Shown in pieces: positions 46,305-58,327 of a DNA stretch of 64,000 bases. This DNA is from Phaeosaccion multiseriatum (taxonomy: Eukaryota > Ochrophyta, other classes): positions 620,001-684,000 of the forward strand of contig OZ218962.1 in assembly GCA_965112735.1 (NCBI GenBank), in the 5' to 3' direction. The position numbers and the translations under genes are program-made. The notes under the pieces were generated by a model. It was not told the DNA's origin. It saw only the letters and a program-made list of their open reading frames with translations, and made no database searches. The first letter of the stretch is position 1. Each line of letters begins with the position of its first letter.

Positions 46305-47418
46305 TCAGCCGAGCGTCGTATCAAATACATAGAGCTCTGCAATGTGGCACTCAAAGGGCTCGGCAGACCCTGCTGCTGCTGCTCTCGTCTCTCTACAGTC
46401 GTACGCGTCGCCGAGAGAGGTAGAGAAGACACGCAGGGACGGCGCAGAGCAGCCCTCAGACACGCTGCCACTACCTGTGGGTATGCCACTTCCTTCGCCC
46501 CTCGGGCCTTTGTACCATGACACCAAGTGCACCTGGGCGACAGCGGGGTCGACAAGAGGGCTCAGTGCTGTGGAGAAGTCAAAGTCCGGTGCAGCGAATC
46601 TCGCGCAGGACCCATCGAAGGGGAAGGCGGTGTCGCCGTCGGTGCCGTCGTCGGTAGAGGTTTTAATGCTGCCGCGGATGCTCACAGCGCCTCCGTTCGT
46701 CTGCATCCCTGAGACGCTCTCTTGCACCAGGAAGTGGAACGCCTTGTAGGAACAATGGTGTGGCGGGAGTATGACATAGTTTGAGGTTGAGCAGTGCGTC
46801 ATTAGCAAGTCAATTTCTTTCAGCCCCACAGGCGATGTCATACCTGCGCGTCGGGCGAGGCCGAGACGTCCTGAGGCGTGCAGAAAGAGGCGGAGGGCGG
46901 CGCCCCAGCCTGGGGCTCTCTGCGGGCAGCGCACTCCTCGGGGTTGTTGAAGATGGTCATCCAAATCTGATCGGGCGACGACCGATGAAGCGAGGGAGGT
47001 TGCAAGTCGTTGGGTTAGAAGAATGTACAAGCCGCCGACTGGTCGTGACGAGTGTGGTGGTCAGAGTCGAGGACAAGGGGCGTGCGTTGGTCGGCCTTCA
47101 GTCACGAGGAGTGGAAAAGAACGACAAGACGGGCAAGACCAATTCAATCTAGCAGATAGGAGGCTGGGGGGGGGGGTTGGAGACAGAAGCCGGCGAGACT
47201 GCGAGGCACAGCGAAAGCGACTCACGACTTGACCTGGTATAAGCCATCCACGGCCCCTGAAGGCCGCTGGTAGTTGAACGTGATGCTCTCATCCCCTCTC
47301 GTTATCGTGATGACGCGGCTGGTCGAGCAGGCGCTTGCTCTGGGAGGCGTCAAGCTGAGGAGAGACAACAAGGCGCACAGAAGGACAGAGGGAGTCGAAG
47401 TGGGTATGGGCGGGCGCG
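46305..47418 (-). CDS. secreted hypothetical protein (5' end unresolved)
   Basis: Exons complement(46305..46742, 46844..46966, 47234..about 47402). The 5' exon reads through a hydrophobic stretch (SVLLCALLSLLSLTPPRASA) that looks like a signal peptide cleaved before CSTSRVITITRG. No in-frame ATG was found in the exon, so a short upstream exon or another start is needed. The mature part includes ESITFNYQRPSGAVDGLYQ, IWMTIFNNPEECAA, then AFHFLVQESVSGMQTNGGAV and a final FECHIAELYVFDT. Six or more Cys residues are present, and there is no membrane anchor. The junction GLYQ-IWMT depends on a CAG|GTCAAG donor. Family not recognised. It converges on the ankyrin gene ending at 46014. Confidence 0.58.
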
Positions 47419-47906
47419 AGCTGTGATAACAGTCGTGCTCTAACAGCTAATTAGGGAAGAACGAACAATTCTCGCCGCCATGTTTAGCATCGACAGAGAG
47501 AATGGGGTACCACCGCGTAGAGAGGCCCTCGGGCGTGCATCCTGACACAAAGGACGATATGGACTACGGAAGTAGAGAGGCTGTTGGGACGGAAGCGCCA
47601 CCCAGTCATCCATCACGGCAGGAGAGAGGAGGGAAGAGAGAGGGACAGAGGGGGGGGAGGGTACAGTGGGGCGATTCTTTTGCCCAGGGGTGTGCCGCCT
47701 CTGCACAGTGCGAGCGGGGCGGTGGGAGCAGCATGGAGACCGGTATGCTCGGTATAGGGTGGGGGGGGGAGGGACGAAGGGACGGGTAGGTCACCCTCAT
47801 TCAAGAGGGGGGGTGTTCTGCTGCTAGTGGACACACGCGCACACTCACCCAGTTCGCAAGAGACGGGCATTGGCCTCGCACATATATATTCACACATTGG
47901 TTTACA
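47419..47906. other. intergenic region with G-rich tracts and an ankyrin-tail relic
   Basis: A tail-like remnant (GVPP...ERPSGVHPDTK across two frames) lies near 47497-47555. G-runs occur at 47640-47660 and 47760-47775. No intact gene is visible. Confidence 0.45.
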
Positions 47907-50900
47907 TCAAAAACTCTCTCCCCGTCCCCTCCTCCTCCTCTCCTCGTCCTCCTCCGTATTATCATGGACGGGGAAGCCCTCCTCCTCCGGTCCTACTGGC
48001 TCCTCCGCTTCCTCCCCTTCCTCACAAGAAGCGGCCGCCACGCCCTGCCCAGGCTCGGCGCCGATCCAATCAGCATCAGTCTGAGCCTCCTCCGTTGCCC
48101 CCGTGGCCGTCAGCGCCCTCTGCCGCACGCCCCAAAAGATGTACTCACTGGTGCCGCCGATGCGCAGCAACTCCTTCTCCTCCTCCTCCTGGGAAACTGC
48201 CACCGAAGAGAAACAAACACAAGAGAGAGCGGGACACAAAGCATCAGTGGGTGGAATGGGCGTTGGTGTGGCAGTCACGGGAAAGAGGAGGGGGTATTTG
48301 GTCTTTTGTCCAGTCGCGCCTGACTGACTCACGCACGCACTCACATCTGCATGCACCAGCAGTGTCTTATAACCTTGTCCAACATGTACATCCCCCCCAC
48401 TTTAGCGATCACTAGACAAACAACTTGTGCACCAGTGTCCGGCACGCCCTCGTTTACACTCACCTCCCGACCTCAAGAGAGGATGCTTCACAATGCGATT
48501 CTTCTCTCTCGCAAAACTCACAGGGGCCGTGTTGCTATCAAGGCTACCGAGCCCCTTGCGGTATGGCTGACGGGGCTCAGTGCGATGGTACCGCAGCCGG
48601 TGCTTCTCTTCCCTCTCCGCCTCCTCGTTCTCCCGTTTTTCTTCTTCCTGTTCCAGCCCATAAGATGGACAAATGCCTTGACTCTGACTTCTTTCCCCCT
48701 CCTCCCTCCTCCTTCTTCCTCCCTTTCCTCCTCCTCCTCTTCCTCCTGCTCCTCCTCCTCCTTCTCCTCCTCCTCCTCCTCCTCCTCCTCCTCCTCCTCC
48801 TCCTCCTCCTTTTCTTCCTCCTCGTCCAGCTCCTTCTCCTCCTCCACCCCCTTCTCCAGACACCTCTGACTCAGCAGGCGGGGCCGTAGAGGCCCTTCTT
48901 CTTTCCCGGGGTGGAGAAGGCCAAAGACGGTTCCGAATCGGAAACCTCGCCCCGGCCAGCACCGGCTGGGGTTCTGATTCTGATACCTCCGACAAGGAGA
49001 CCCTCGGCAAGGGTGAGGTGAGAGGTGAGACGCTCTGCGCCTCTGCCGTAGACTCGGACTCTCCCGACCCTAACCGAGCCCGCACCCAGCCTCGACCATC
49101 GATCGTGGAGTTGGTGCTGCTGTAGCCGCCGGAGCTGGGCCTGTCTCGTCCTGTCCCCCCTCCCCCTCCCCATCCCCCCCTTGGCTTGCTGTTACTTCTG
49201 CTGCTACTGGCACTACCAGTCCCGCTCACCACCAGCCCCCCCCCTCCTCCTCCTCCTCCTCCTCCTCCTCCTCTATACGAGGTCAAAGCTCTCCGGTGGC
49301 GGGGGCTGCCCCTCTGGAGCGTAGCTGGCAGCGAAGCCCTTCTGTGCTCGCCCTCGTCGCTGCTCTGCTCCGCGCCCCCCCGGGAGCTGTTGCTGAAGGG
49401 GCCCTGCGAGGAGTGGGATGGTGGCGTAGCGATATCACTGCTCGCTCTTTCCCTTTCTCCTCCTCCTCCTCGCGTGACACGTTCACGCTCACTCGCTGTA
49501 CTCAAGCTCCTCCTCAGCACAACGCGTTCACTTCCTCCTCGAATGGCTCCTCCTCCTCCTCCTCTTGCTGCTGCTGTTGCTGTTGCTGGTGCTGTATCAC
49601 CAACTGGTGCTGCCGCCGTTCCTCTCCAGCTCCCCCTTCGCGCCGATGTGCCTGCTGCTCAGGACAGACAATTGGGCAATCAAATCAATCAGTCAGTCGG
49701 AGGGGCGGGAATGAAACCCCTGAAGCAGACATCTTCCGATCAGTGAGACGGCAGTCGACAGTCCCAACAACCCCTTCCCGACAAAGCAAAGAGAGGCCTA
49801 ACCCTAACCCTAACCCTAACCCAAAGCCAGCAAATGATAGAGAGCCCCAATAGAGAGGCCCAACAAAACAGAATCCCCACTGGAGAGAGCACAACTTACA
49901 GAAGGGCAAATCGCGCTTTCATTTGTAAATTCCAATTTCACCTCTTCTCACTTACGTGACTGTGGAGCGCGGCGTCCGTTGCTGCGTCGCGTACCGCCCG
50001 TTAGCAAAATGTCATTCTCCGTTAGCGACCGTTCGCGGGCCGATCCTCCCCCCCCTCCTCCTCCTCCTCCTCCTCCTCCTCCTCCTCTTCCTGCTCCTCC
50101 TCCGCCCCTCCCCGCCCCTCCCCCGCGTACTTCTCCTTCGCTTTCTCTTCGCCGTCGTCGCCTCCCGTGGTGCGAAACGTCAACCGCCCCCCCCCCGGGG
50201 AGCATGGGCATTGGTCCTCCAACGCCGAAGGAGTTGAGCATGCCCGCCATACGAGGGGCGTGGGCATTGACCAGACCCGATTGTAAGGCAGGCACCTGAG
50301 GGAAGGGAAGGGAAGAGGGAGGGAGAGAGGGAGGGACGGACGGAAGGACGGGGGGAGGGAGGGAGGGACGGACGGACGGACGGACGGAGGGACGGACAAA
50401 GGGAGGAAGGGAGGAAGGAAAGGAGAAGGAGAGGGGCAGGAAAGCGAGTCAGTGGGCCAATCGGGCACCCGGAACTTGAGGGAGGGAGTCGAGCGACCTG
50501 AAGGAGTCGCCGCCTGCCTCCCCACCTGTCCTTATTACCCTCCTCCTCCTCCTCCTCCTCCTCAGCATCATTATCACCTCGAGCGAGAGACCCTCGCCCC
50601 CGAACCCACCCTCCCCTCCCCTCCGCACGCACGCACCCACGCGGTCTTACTCCGACACTGTGTACACTATTACCTCGAATCTGTTCCAAAAGAAGCACAT
50701 TGCGTACTGCAGCCACAGGACGGTGGTGAGCAGGGCGACATACGAGAAGCCGAAGGGGAAGGAGAAGCAGTACACATGGAACAGCATGAACAAGAGGAAG
50801 AAGATGCGCGGAAAGAAGCGCACGCTTGTAACCGTCCGCAGCACGATGACGCTGTACACTTCGCACAGCCACACCACCGACAGTACCTAAGGGAGCGTGA

Positions 50901-53285
50901 GTGCGTGCGTGCGTGCGTGTGCGGGTGGGTGGTTGGGGTCAGGGCGATCAAGGCGAGGCGAGAGGCATTGTTCGGGTCGAGGTGCGGACTAGGCCCAAGA
51001 CGGAGGATGAGAAGGAAGGAAGGAAGGAAGGAAGGAAGGAAGGAAGGAAGGAAGGAAGGAAGAAAGGACGGAATAATAAAGGAGGAAACGACGGACGGAA
51101 GGAAGGTGGGAAGGAAGGACGGAAAGAAGGAAGGAAGGAAGGAAGGAAGGAAGGAAGGAAGGAAGGAAGGAAGGAAGGAAGAAAGAAAGGAAGGAAGGAA
51201 GGAAATAAGGAGGGAAGGAAGGAAGGAAGGAAGGAAGAAAGAAAGGAAGGAAGGAAGGAAGGAAGGAAGGAAGGAAGGAAGGAAGAAAGAAAGGAAGGAA
51301 GGACGGGAGGAAGGAAGGAAGGGAAGGAAGCTATACACGTCAGTGTATGACTAGACTTCAGCCCCATCCTCTGATATCCCCTCCTAACTCCGGTAGAACA
51401 CGTAACGGAATGTAACCTTACATACCAGCATGGCCAGCATATGGTCGGAGAAGACGTCGAAGAGGAAGAACATCATGCCCACCATGATGGGCACGAACAC
51501 GAGGGACTCCACCACGTGAGTCAGCACCAGGGGCGCGTAGGGGCGGCGGTGGCGAATGTTGTGCTGGGGAGGAGGAGGAGGAGGAGGAGGAGGAGGAGGA
51601 GGAGGAGGAGGGGGTAAGAAAGGATACCATTAAGGATACTTACTGCATGACGCTGCAGACTACACACACAGAGAGACACACACAAACATAAATAACACAC
51701 ACAGAGAGACACACACTCTGACCTGCAGGAGGAAAGTGAACTTGAGCATCCTCTCCTGCGTCTCTCTCAGCGTGAAGCCGACGAGCGATGTGGTGGTGAA
51801 GAAGAGGAAGAGCGAGGTGGTCAGCACGCCGAGCTTGAAGAAGATCACGTCCTGTAGCGTTCTCTCCTGGACAAGGAGGAGGGAGAGGAAGACGAAGACG
51901 CGAAACACGTGAGCAAGTGCCCTCGACCGGTGCTGGGATACCTATCTCTCCCTCGCCTCCCTCCCATCCCTCTCACACGCACGTAGCCACACTCCTTGCT
52001 CCTGCTCCGTGCATTGCCCCGCCCTACACAACACCCCGGTCCTTGCCCCCTGCCCTTGCCCCCTCCCCCCTCCCCCCTCCCCCTTCCGCCCACCCGTCCA
52101 CCCGTCCACCCACCTGTCCCTCCTGTGGGAAGTGCATGTGAGTGTGTGCTCTCTCCTCCACCGTGTCCGTGTTCAGGTTACGAAGGTCCTTCGTCTGCAC
52201 ATTGTACAAGAAGCCCCTCCCTCCGTACACACCCACGAGCCAATTGGCGACGACTGTATCATAACCCACAAAGTCCGCCAGAAGGAAGCGCCTCAGGGGC
52301 CCTCCGAAGCAGTCGTCGTGCACGTCGATGGTCACATTGGTCACCACGATGTTATGCATCTCTCGCAGGTCCTAGCGTGTGGAAGAGAGGAAGAGGGGAA
52401 GACGGGAGAGGGGTGGACGTGTGTGTGCGTGTTTGTGTATGTGTATGTGAGGAGGGGTAGGTGGGTGGTGGGTGGGTGGGTAAGGAGCATTCATGCAATT
52501 CTGTCAGAGAAAAATACAGATGCAATGAGAGGGCAAGTACGGGAAACAGCCCTAATCCGCCGCCAGTGAGCAAGCATGCGGCGCTCCTCGTTTCCCCCGG
52601 TGGGGGGGGGGGGAGCGTGTCAGTCAGTGTCCAGCAGATGTCAAACAACAGCGACCCTGTTCAATGCCAAGCAGTCTGTCATGTGCCTGCGTGTCCACTG
52701 TAGCTCAACGCACCTGTCTCAGCATGAGGAAGCCCTTCTCCAGCGAGTACAGGTAGACCCGATCCGGCACCAGCAGATCAAGCAGCTCCGAGCCAGTACC
52801 GCTCGCACTGCTGCTGCTACGGGCCTCCTCGGGACTCGCACCTCCGCCCCTCTCCTCCTCCCTCCCCTCCCCCTTCCAACGCCTCCAACTCCCTCTACTA
52901 CCGCTTCCCTCCGGCGAGAGGCTTGCTCCCCCGTCGTAGCCTGGCATGTGTGCGTGCGACTGCGATTGTCCCGCACGGTGATGCTTTCTGTGCGCCCTTC
53001 TCTCCAGCTCGTGCCATATCCCTTTCCAATTGAAGCTTGTTACCCACCCCCCATTCACCGCCGCTGCTGCTGCCTCCGAAGAATAAGGAGAGCTTTCATC
53101 GGCGTCTGTTGCGCTCTGAGACTGTGCCTGCCGCCAAGCCGCTGCCCCTGCTCCCCCCTCTCCCCCCCGCTGACACGTTTGCTGCTGCTGGAGCCTCCCG
53201 CCGTCGGACAGAAGCCCACATTCCCCTCCTCCTCCTCCGGGGGCGAGGGTGTGGTTATCCGCCGTGTCTACACTGCCCTTCCTCC

Positions 53286-53323
<38 letters not shown>

Positions 53324-54145
53324 ATCACCAACTGCTGCTGCTCAAAGTCGAGGTCGAGGGTGGCTGGCCCAGAGGCAGTGCCCACCGCTTTCCTGCCGGT
53401 GCCCGCCTCGACGCTGTAGTACCAAACGGGCTGCTCCATCTTGGCCTGGTATGCCTCGTAGAGGTCATCTAATCGAATATCCTGGAGTGGTGGGTGGGAT
53501 GGGGGAGACATGGAGGAGAGAGCAGCATAGAGAGAGGAAGGGAGAGAGATACAACAAAGAGGGGAAGAGAGAGAGGTGGAGAGAGAGACAGGGAGTGAGG
53601 GAGAGGTGGAGGGACATTGAAGAGGTGAGTTTGAAGGGGAGGGGATGCTCGTTGAGTCAATGAGGGAGGGAAGGGGAGGTGAGGCAAGAGATTCACAGCT
53701 CAGCGTGAGCTGTGTAAGCCTCCGAGGAGCACAAGTCTAGGCTGGAGAGTCGACCTCGAGACCGGAAAGTCGACCTCGCATCCCCTTTCCTTTGTCTTGC
53801 TCTGACGGAAGGAGGCCACAAGTCCCTGGACCCTCACGCACCTGAGCCACCTTCTCGCCCTTGAAGAGGTGTCCGAGGTACCGGTGGGCCGGTGAGTGTA
53901 AGTGGATCTGAAGCACGTGTGTCTTTCCGGCGTCGGTCCCTGCTCGGCTCAAGGCCTCAGGTAGACAACCCTGCTGCTGCTGCACCGCCAACTGTTGCTG
54001 GTGCAGTGCCTCCTCATCCCTCCGCGTGCCGTCTTCGTCCCCTCCGCCTTTTCGTCGTTGTCCTTCTCTTCTGTGACGGGAGAAATACTCTGAGGGGAAA
54101 GCGCCCTTTAGCCACGCGAAGCTGCTGGTCGACCAGTTATCACCA

Positions 54146-54178
<33 letters not shown>

Positions 54179-54734
54179 TCAGCTGCTGCCGCTGCCTCTG
54201 GGCTAATGCCACTTGTGCTTAGACCTGGGCCATGCTCATTCAAGCTCCACAGGGCGAGCGCCCCCCCGCCCCCTCCCCCTCCTGGCCCGAGATTGGGGTG
54301 CACGAAGGAGGTGTGCAGCAGGACAAGAGCGGCAAGCAGCCCCACTGCGCTGGCGAGCGAGAGGTACTCGTAGGCATAGCGCACCTGCAAGAGGAGGAGG
54401 AGGAGGAGGGTGGAGGCGTGCCGTGAATGGATGATAAGTACACAGAGCAACAATGGAGAGAATTCAGGCCTTCGGTAACATGAAAAGCGCCACATGAAGT
54501 CTATGTTAGGGTGTTAATGAGGGGAGACATGCAACTAGGTGCTGATGATAGGCAGTAACAACGTCTTTCTGCACGTGTTCACTGAGACAACAGAGAGATG
54601 GGGAGGGCAGAGGGTGATAGGAGATTCCGGACAAGGAGGGAGGCTGGCTTACGAAATGGACTCACCCGAGGCGGCAGCAGACGAGTGAAGGTGCTGACTG
54701 TGTGGGTGTGCAGCCTCAGAAACACCTGCTCCAT
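47907..54734 (-). CDS. membralin (TMEM259) homologue with large low-complexity insertions
   Basis: Ten exons: complement(47907..48196, 48464..49654, 49956..50295, 50674..50886, 51426..51563, 51723..51866, 52114..52371, 52714..53481, 53842..54384, 54666..54734), 1317 aa; animal membralins are about half that. Membralin is an ER multipass protein linked to ER-associated degradation. Visible: STFTRLLPPR and a first helix (SLASAVGLLAALVLL); a lumenal-like part with LHLHSPAHRYLG-type sequence, VYLYSLEKGFLMLRQ and RRFLLADFVGYDTVVANWL; then membrane segments in LGVLTTSLFLFFTTTSLVGF, ESLVFVPIMVGMMFFLFD, WLCEVYSVIVLRT and FFLLFMLFHVYCFSFPFGF, ending LQYAMCFFWNRFE like the family. Poly-Gln and poly-Ala runs interrupt the lumenal part, and the C-terminal 600 residues are Gly/Arg/Glu-rich disorder. 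All ten exons join in phase. Confidence 0.85.
49797..49822. repeat. interstitial telomere-like repeat (CCCTAA)4
   Basis: CCTAACCCTAACCCTAACCC lies in the membralin intron 49655-49955. The reverse complement is TTAGGG, a common eukaryotic telomere unit. Confidence 0.85.
51009..51329. repeat. (GGAA)n-type homopurine tract, ~320 nt
   Basis: A long, slightly degenerate GGAA/GAAA array lies in the membralin intron 50887-51425. It is homopurine apart from scattered pyrimidines. Confidence 0.9.
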
Positions 54735-55050
54735 GGCCGGTCTCCGTCTCTGTGCGCTCGGCAACTCAAGGGAAAGCCCTGTCCCATTCTCCCTGAGATC
54801 TCTACCTTAAGACTCACAGACGGCCAGCCGAAGACTGATACGGTTTGTTTGGCCTTACCAGCCGAAGACAGCTATACCTGGATCCCCGTGGACCGCCAGT
54901 GGAGCAGCGCGGAGCAGGGCGGAGCACTCTATACGGATATCCTATCCTATACGTGCAAGAGGCGGGGTTTTCGCCCCATACGCCTCCAAGTATCTTAGAA
55001 GCATACAGGCCAATAACATCTCTTTCACTGAAAAAGAAGAGAAGGAAGAG
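54735..55050. promoter_or_regulatory. divergent promoter region, membralin (-) / ASCC2-like (+)
   Basis: 316 nt between assigned starts. The ASCC2 frame is open without ATG from 54811, including FAPYASKYLRSIQANNISF just before the assigned Met. Part of this region may therefore be a 5' exon of that gene, beginning after an acceptor such as CCTTACCAG at about 54867. Confidence 0.45.
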
Positions 55051-57349
55051 ATGCTTCAAGCCCATCTCAAGAAGGTGTGGCTCGAACAGGAGAAGCTCGG
55101 GCTGCAGTCCTTTCTTCCGCATGACGACGACGGAGAGACCATCGCCCGGGAAGCAGACGAGCACCAGAGCGAAGAGGGGAATGGCCACAGCACCGCTGCT
55201 CTGAAGAGAAGTCGGCGACCTGTCATCGCGCACGCCAACAGTGCGCTGTCCACGCTGCTCTCGTGCTCCTTCGAGGTCTTTGCAAGCCACATAGTGTGCG
55301 ACCCTTCCCTTCCTCTCTTCCTGCAGTCGTTCCTGCGCTTCCGTCGGCGGAGGTACGAGCGCGTTCCCGCTTCGTCCTCCGGTGGCAATGGCGACCAGCA
55401 CCACCAGGAAGAGGTGGAGCTCCTGAGTAGGAGGGTCTTCCTCACTATGCTTCGACTCGTTGTAGATGACCCGGTGGGGCTGTGCAGCAAGGCGGGCGGG
55501 GTGGAGGCGACGGAGAAGAACGAGTCTGCTGCTCATCGATGGGGTCACGCAGTCGCTTCTACAAAGCTCCTGACACTACCTGTGCTCCTCGACATGTGCA
55601 GCTTGTACAGCAGAGAAGGCCTCCCGCCGCAGCAGCAGCAGGGGCAGGGGCAGAACTTGCTCGGCAACTTCCTGGCGGGGGCGTTTACAGCTCGCCCGGA
55701 GCTGCGCACTGAGGTTGAGCAAGGAGGGGCCGTGGTCGCCAACCTTTTGAGGGAAGTCAATGGCAAGGTGCTGGGTGGGCGGGAGGACCACAGGGCTCTC
55801 AGAGACATGCTCGCCTACACGGTGGATATCGCGCAGGTGAGTGTACGGGGAAGGCTGGGTATGGGCTCCCTCTCGCGCTCTCTTCTCTGTCCCTCTCGCG
55901 CTCTCTCTTCTCTCTTCTCTCGTCTCTCGCTCTCTCTCGATCACATGCACAGACACATACGACGCTAAAATTTCCCCTTGCCTCACTCCTCGGCCTCCCT
56001 CCCCCCTGCCAGAGTCTGGCAGCGCTCGCCACTTGTCCTTCCAGCAGTCCCTCCGCGCAAGTACTGCCTCTTCTCTCGCCCCCCTCGGGCGCAGTGCCTC
56101 CGGACGGCTTGACCACCGCCCTCGTCCTCACATACCAATCTACGCTCCCATCGCTCTCGGCCCAGCTACAGCAGCAGCAGCAGCAGCAGGAAGAGCAGCA
56201 GCAGCAGCAGCATCAGCATCACCTCGAATCCACTAGTAGCACGAGTCGCCAGCTGGCAGCGGCCAGGGCGGGCATCCTGCGCCTCGTAGACGGAATAGTC
56301 ACCCTGCTGGCCGAAGGAAGCGATGACACCAGCACCAACGACGCCGAGCAGGAGGGAGGGGGGCTCGCGGGCTTCGTTATGGCCTTGGCTGACCAAGACC
56401 TCGGTGGGGGTGGGGGTGGGGCGTTGCTGGCCGCCTACGACCGTCACTTCGGCCTGTCGGACAGGCTCTCTCTGCTGGGCGAGGTGGGGGCACTGCCGGG
56501 GGAGGCGGTGGCGCATCTGACGGGGCTGCTGCGAGGGCTGAGGGCAGAGGCGGATCGCTCGAGAGGGCGGTCAAAGCGGCAGCGACCGACTGGCGGGGGA
56601 GGAGGAGAAAGAGCAGGAGGAGCCGTCGTGGAAAGGGGGGGCAGGAGTAAAGCGGCTCCCAGCGAGGCCGAGATGCAGGAGATGGTTCAAGCCGTTATGG
56701 CCGTCTTCGGAGACTCCGGGGGGGCAGCAGGAGGGACTGCTTCTTCTCCTCCCCTGGGGGAGGGCTTTGTGGCGGCCTGTCTGGCGGTGCTTGACTTCTC
56801 TGTAGAGGCGGTGATAAGTGCCATTTTGGAGGACAACATCCCTCCTCGACTCGCGCACCTGGACAGGGGGCTTACGGCGGCTTGGAAGGGCGGGGACGGG
56901 CGGGGCAATGACTCGGGTTATAAGACCGATGCCGCCTTCAACAGCCTCAAGCAGAGAGAATTGATGGAAAGAGAAAGGAAGGAGGAGCAAGATGCTTTCC
57001 TCATGATGCGCGAGTACGGAGATGATTACGATGACAGTTACGATGATAATGACGGGGGGGCGGGGGCTGCAGGGGGCGTGGCGGACTATGAGGGTATCCG
57101 GAGGCTCAACAAGGTGAGTGGGTGGGCGTGAGGGGGGGGGGGGGAGGTGCGTGTGTCTCAGTGTTTCTGGCGCGCGCGCAGAGTGAGCGAGCGAGAGAGA
57201 GCGAGAGATGTGGAGAGTCAGATGCAGTTGAGCGAACAAGTTGACGCCAAAGCACCACCTCACCACCGCACGCTTCGGCTTTTGCCTTTGTCGCTTGTCT
57301 CTCGGTGCCGTTGTTTTGCTCCCCAAGCCTGACTCTCACCCAAAGCGTC

Positions 57350-57420
<71 letters not shown>

Positions 57421-58013
57421 TCTCTCTCTCTTTCTGTCGCTCTCTCTCTCTCTCTTGACAGCTCATGCGGGAGGAGGAAGGAGAAAATGAGTATTGGGAG
57501 GGTATGAAGAATACAAATAAAGCGAGACCACGCGGCGGAGGAGGCGGCGGTGGTGGTGGTGCTGGTGACGACAAGGAGGGTGAAGACCGCGATAGTGCTG
57601 CGGACGGAGGAGGGAGAGGAGGGGGAGACGGCCAATGGAGAAGTGCTGATCGAGGGAGAGGGGGGAGGATAAGGGGCGGGGGACGGGGGGGGAGGGGAGG
57701 AGAAACAGGAGGAGCAGGGAGAGGAGGAGCACCAGCAGGAGGAGGAGGGGGGAGAGGAGGGAGAGGAGGGGGTGGGGGAGGGAGAGGAGGAGGAGGGGGA
57801 GGAGGAGGAGGAGGAGGAAGGGGCGGAGGAGGAGGGAGAGGAGGTGGAGGAGGAGGAGGAGGAGGGACCGGCATGGGAGGCGGTGCCAGCGCGGAAGAAA
57901 TGTCAAAGCTGGACAAGAGACGGAAGGATGCAAACAAGGCCAAGTCTGCCAATCATGACCGCAAGAATGCGCAGCGGAAGAAGGCTGCCAAGGGCGGCCT
58001 GGGCGGCTTCTGA
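55051..58013 (+). CDS. ASCC2-like protein with CUE domain
   Basis: Exons 55051..55836, 56013..57113, 57462..58013; 812 aa from this Met, N-terminus perhaps longer. ASCC2 is a subunit of the ASC-1 complex that binds ubiquitin through its CUE domain and acts in alkylation repair signalling and rescue of collided ribosomes. The CUE domain is in exon 2: EMQEMVQAVMAVFGD, GEGFVAACLAVL, SVEAVISAILEDNIPPRL. The N-terminal half has family-like helices (LPLFLQSFLRFRRRR). After the CUE come an acidic YGDDYDDSYDD stretch and a basic C-terminus (NHDRKNAQRKKAAKGG) also found in ASCC2. A Gly/Arg-rich insertion of about 120 residues lies in the last exon and poly-Gln/His in exon 2. All introns are phase 0. 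Confidence 0.85.
57351..57455. repeat. (TC)n tract at intron 3' end
   Basis: A TC array runs almost to the acceptor (TTGACAG) of the last ASCC2-like intron and doubles as its polypyrimidine tract. Confidence 0.85.
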
Positions 58014-58327
58014 GACTCTGATGATGACTGATGGACTGATGATGAGGATGTTTGCCCTTGCTTGGTGAGGCGCTGCTCGTCAGGCGAAATGGTTCAAAAA
58101 GCAGACTACTTAACATGCACAACACGATTCTGAAGGCCTCAGAGATGGCTGACGGGGATGTTGAAAGTCAGTATTATGGCAATGGCCCAGGCCCAGGCAA
58201 ATACGGTGAGAAACTGTGTGCGTGGCCCGTTTCTCACTCACCTTCCAGCAGGTTGGTCGTTTAGGATGGCTCAGGGATAAAGCTAATAGAGACAAGGCTG
58301 GCTGCCAGGCTGGCTTTGGGGCTGCTA
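58014..58327. other. convergent intergenic region, ASCC2-like (+) / VWA-Cache gene (-)
   Basis: About 310 nt with ATG/TGATGA-rich sequence just after the ASCC2 stop. No gene or RNA supported. Confidence 0.5.

Noticed and set aside
50887-51425. Plus-strand Lys/Gly/Arg-rich ORFs of 150-300 codons
   Set aside because: They translate the GGAA repeat in a membralin intron.
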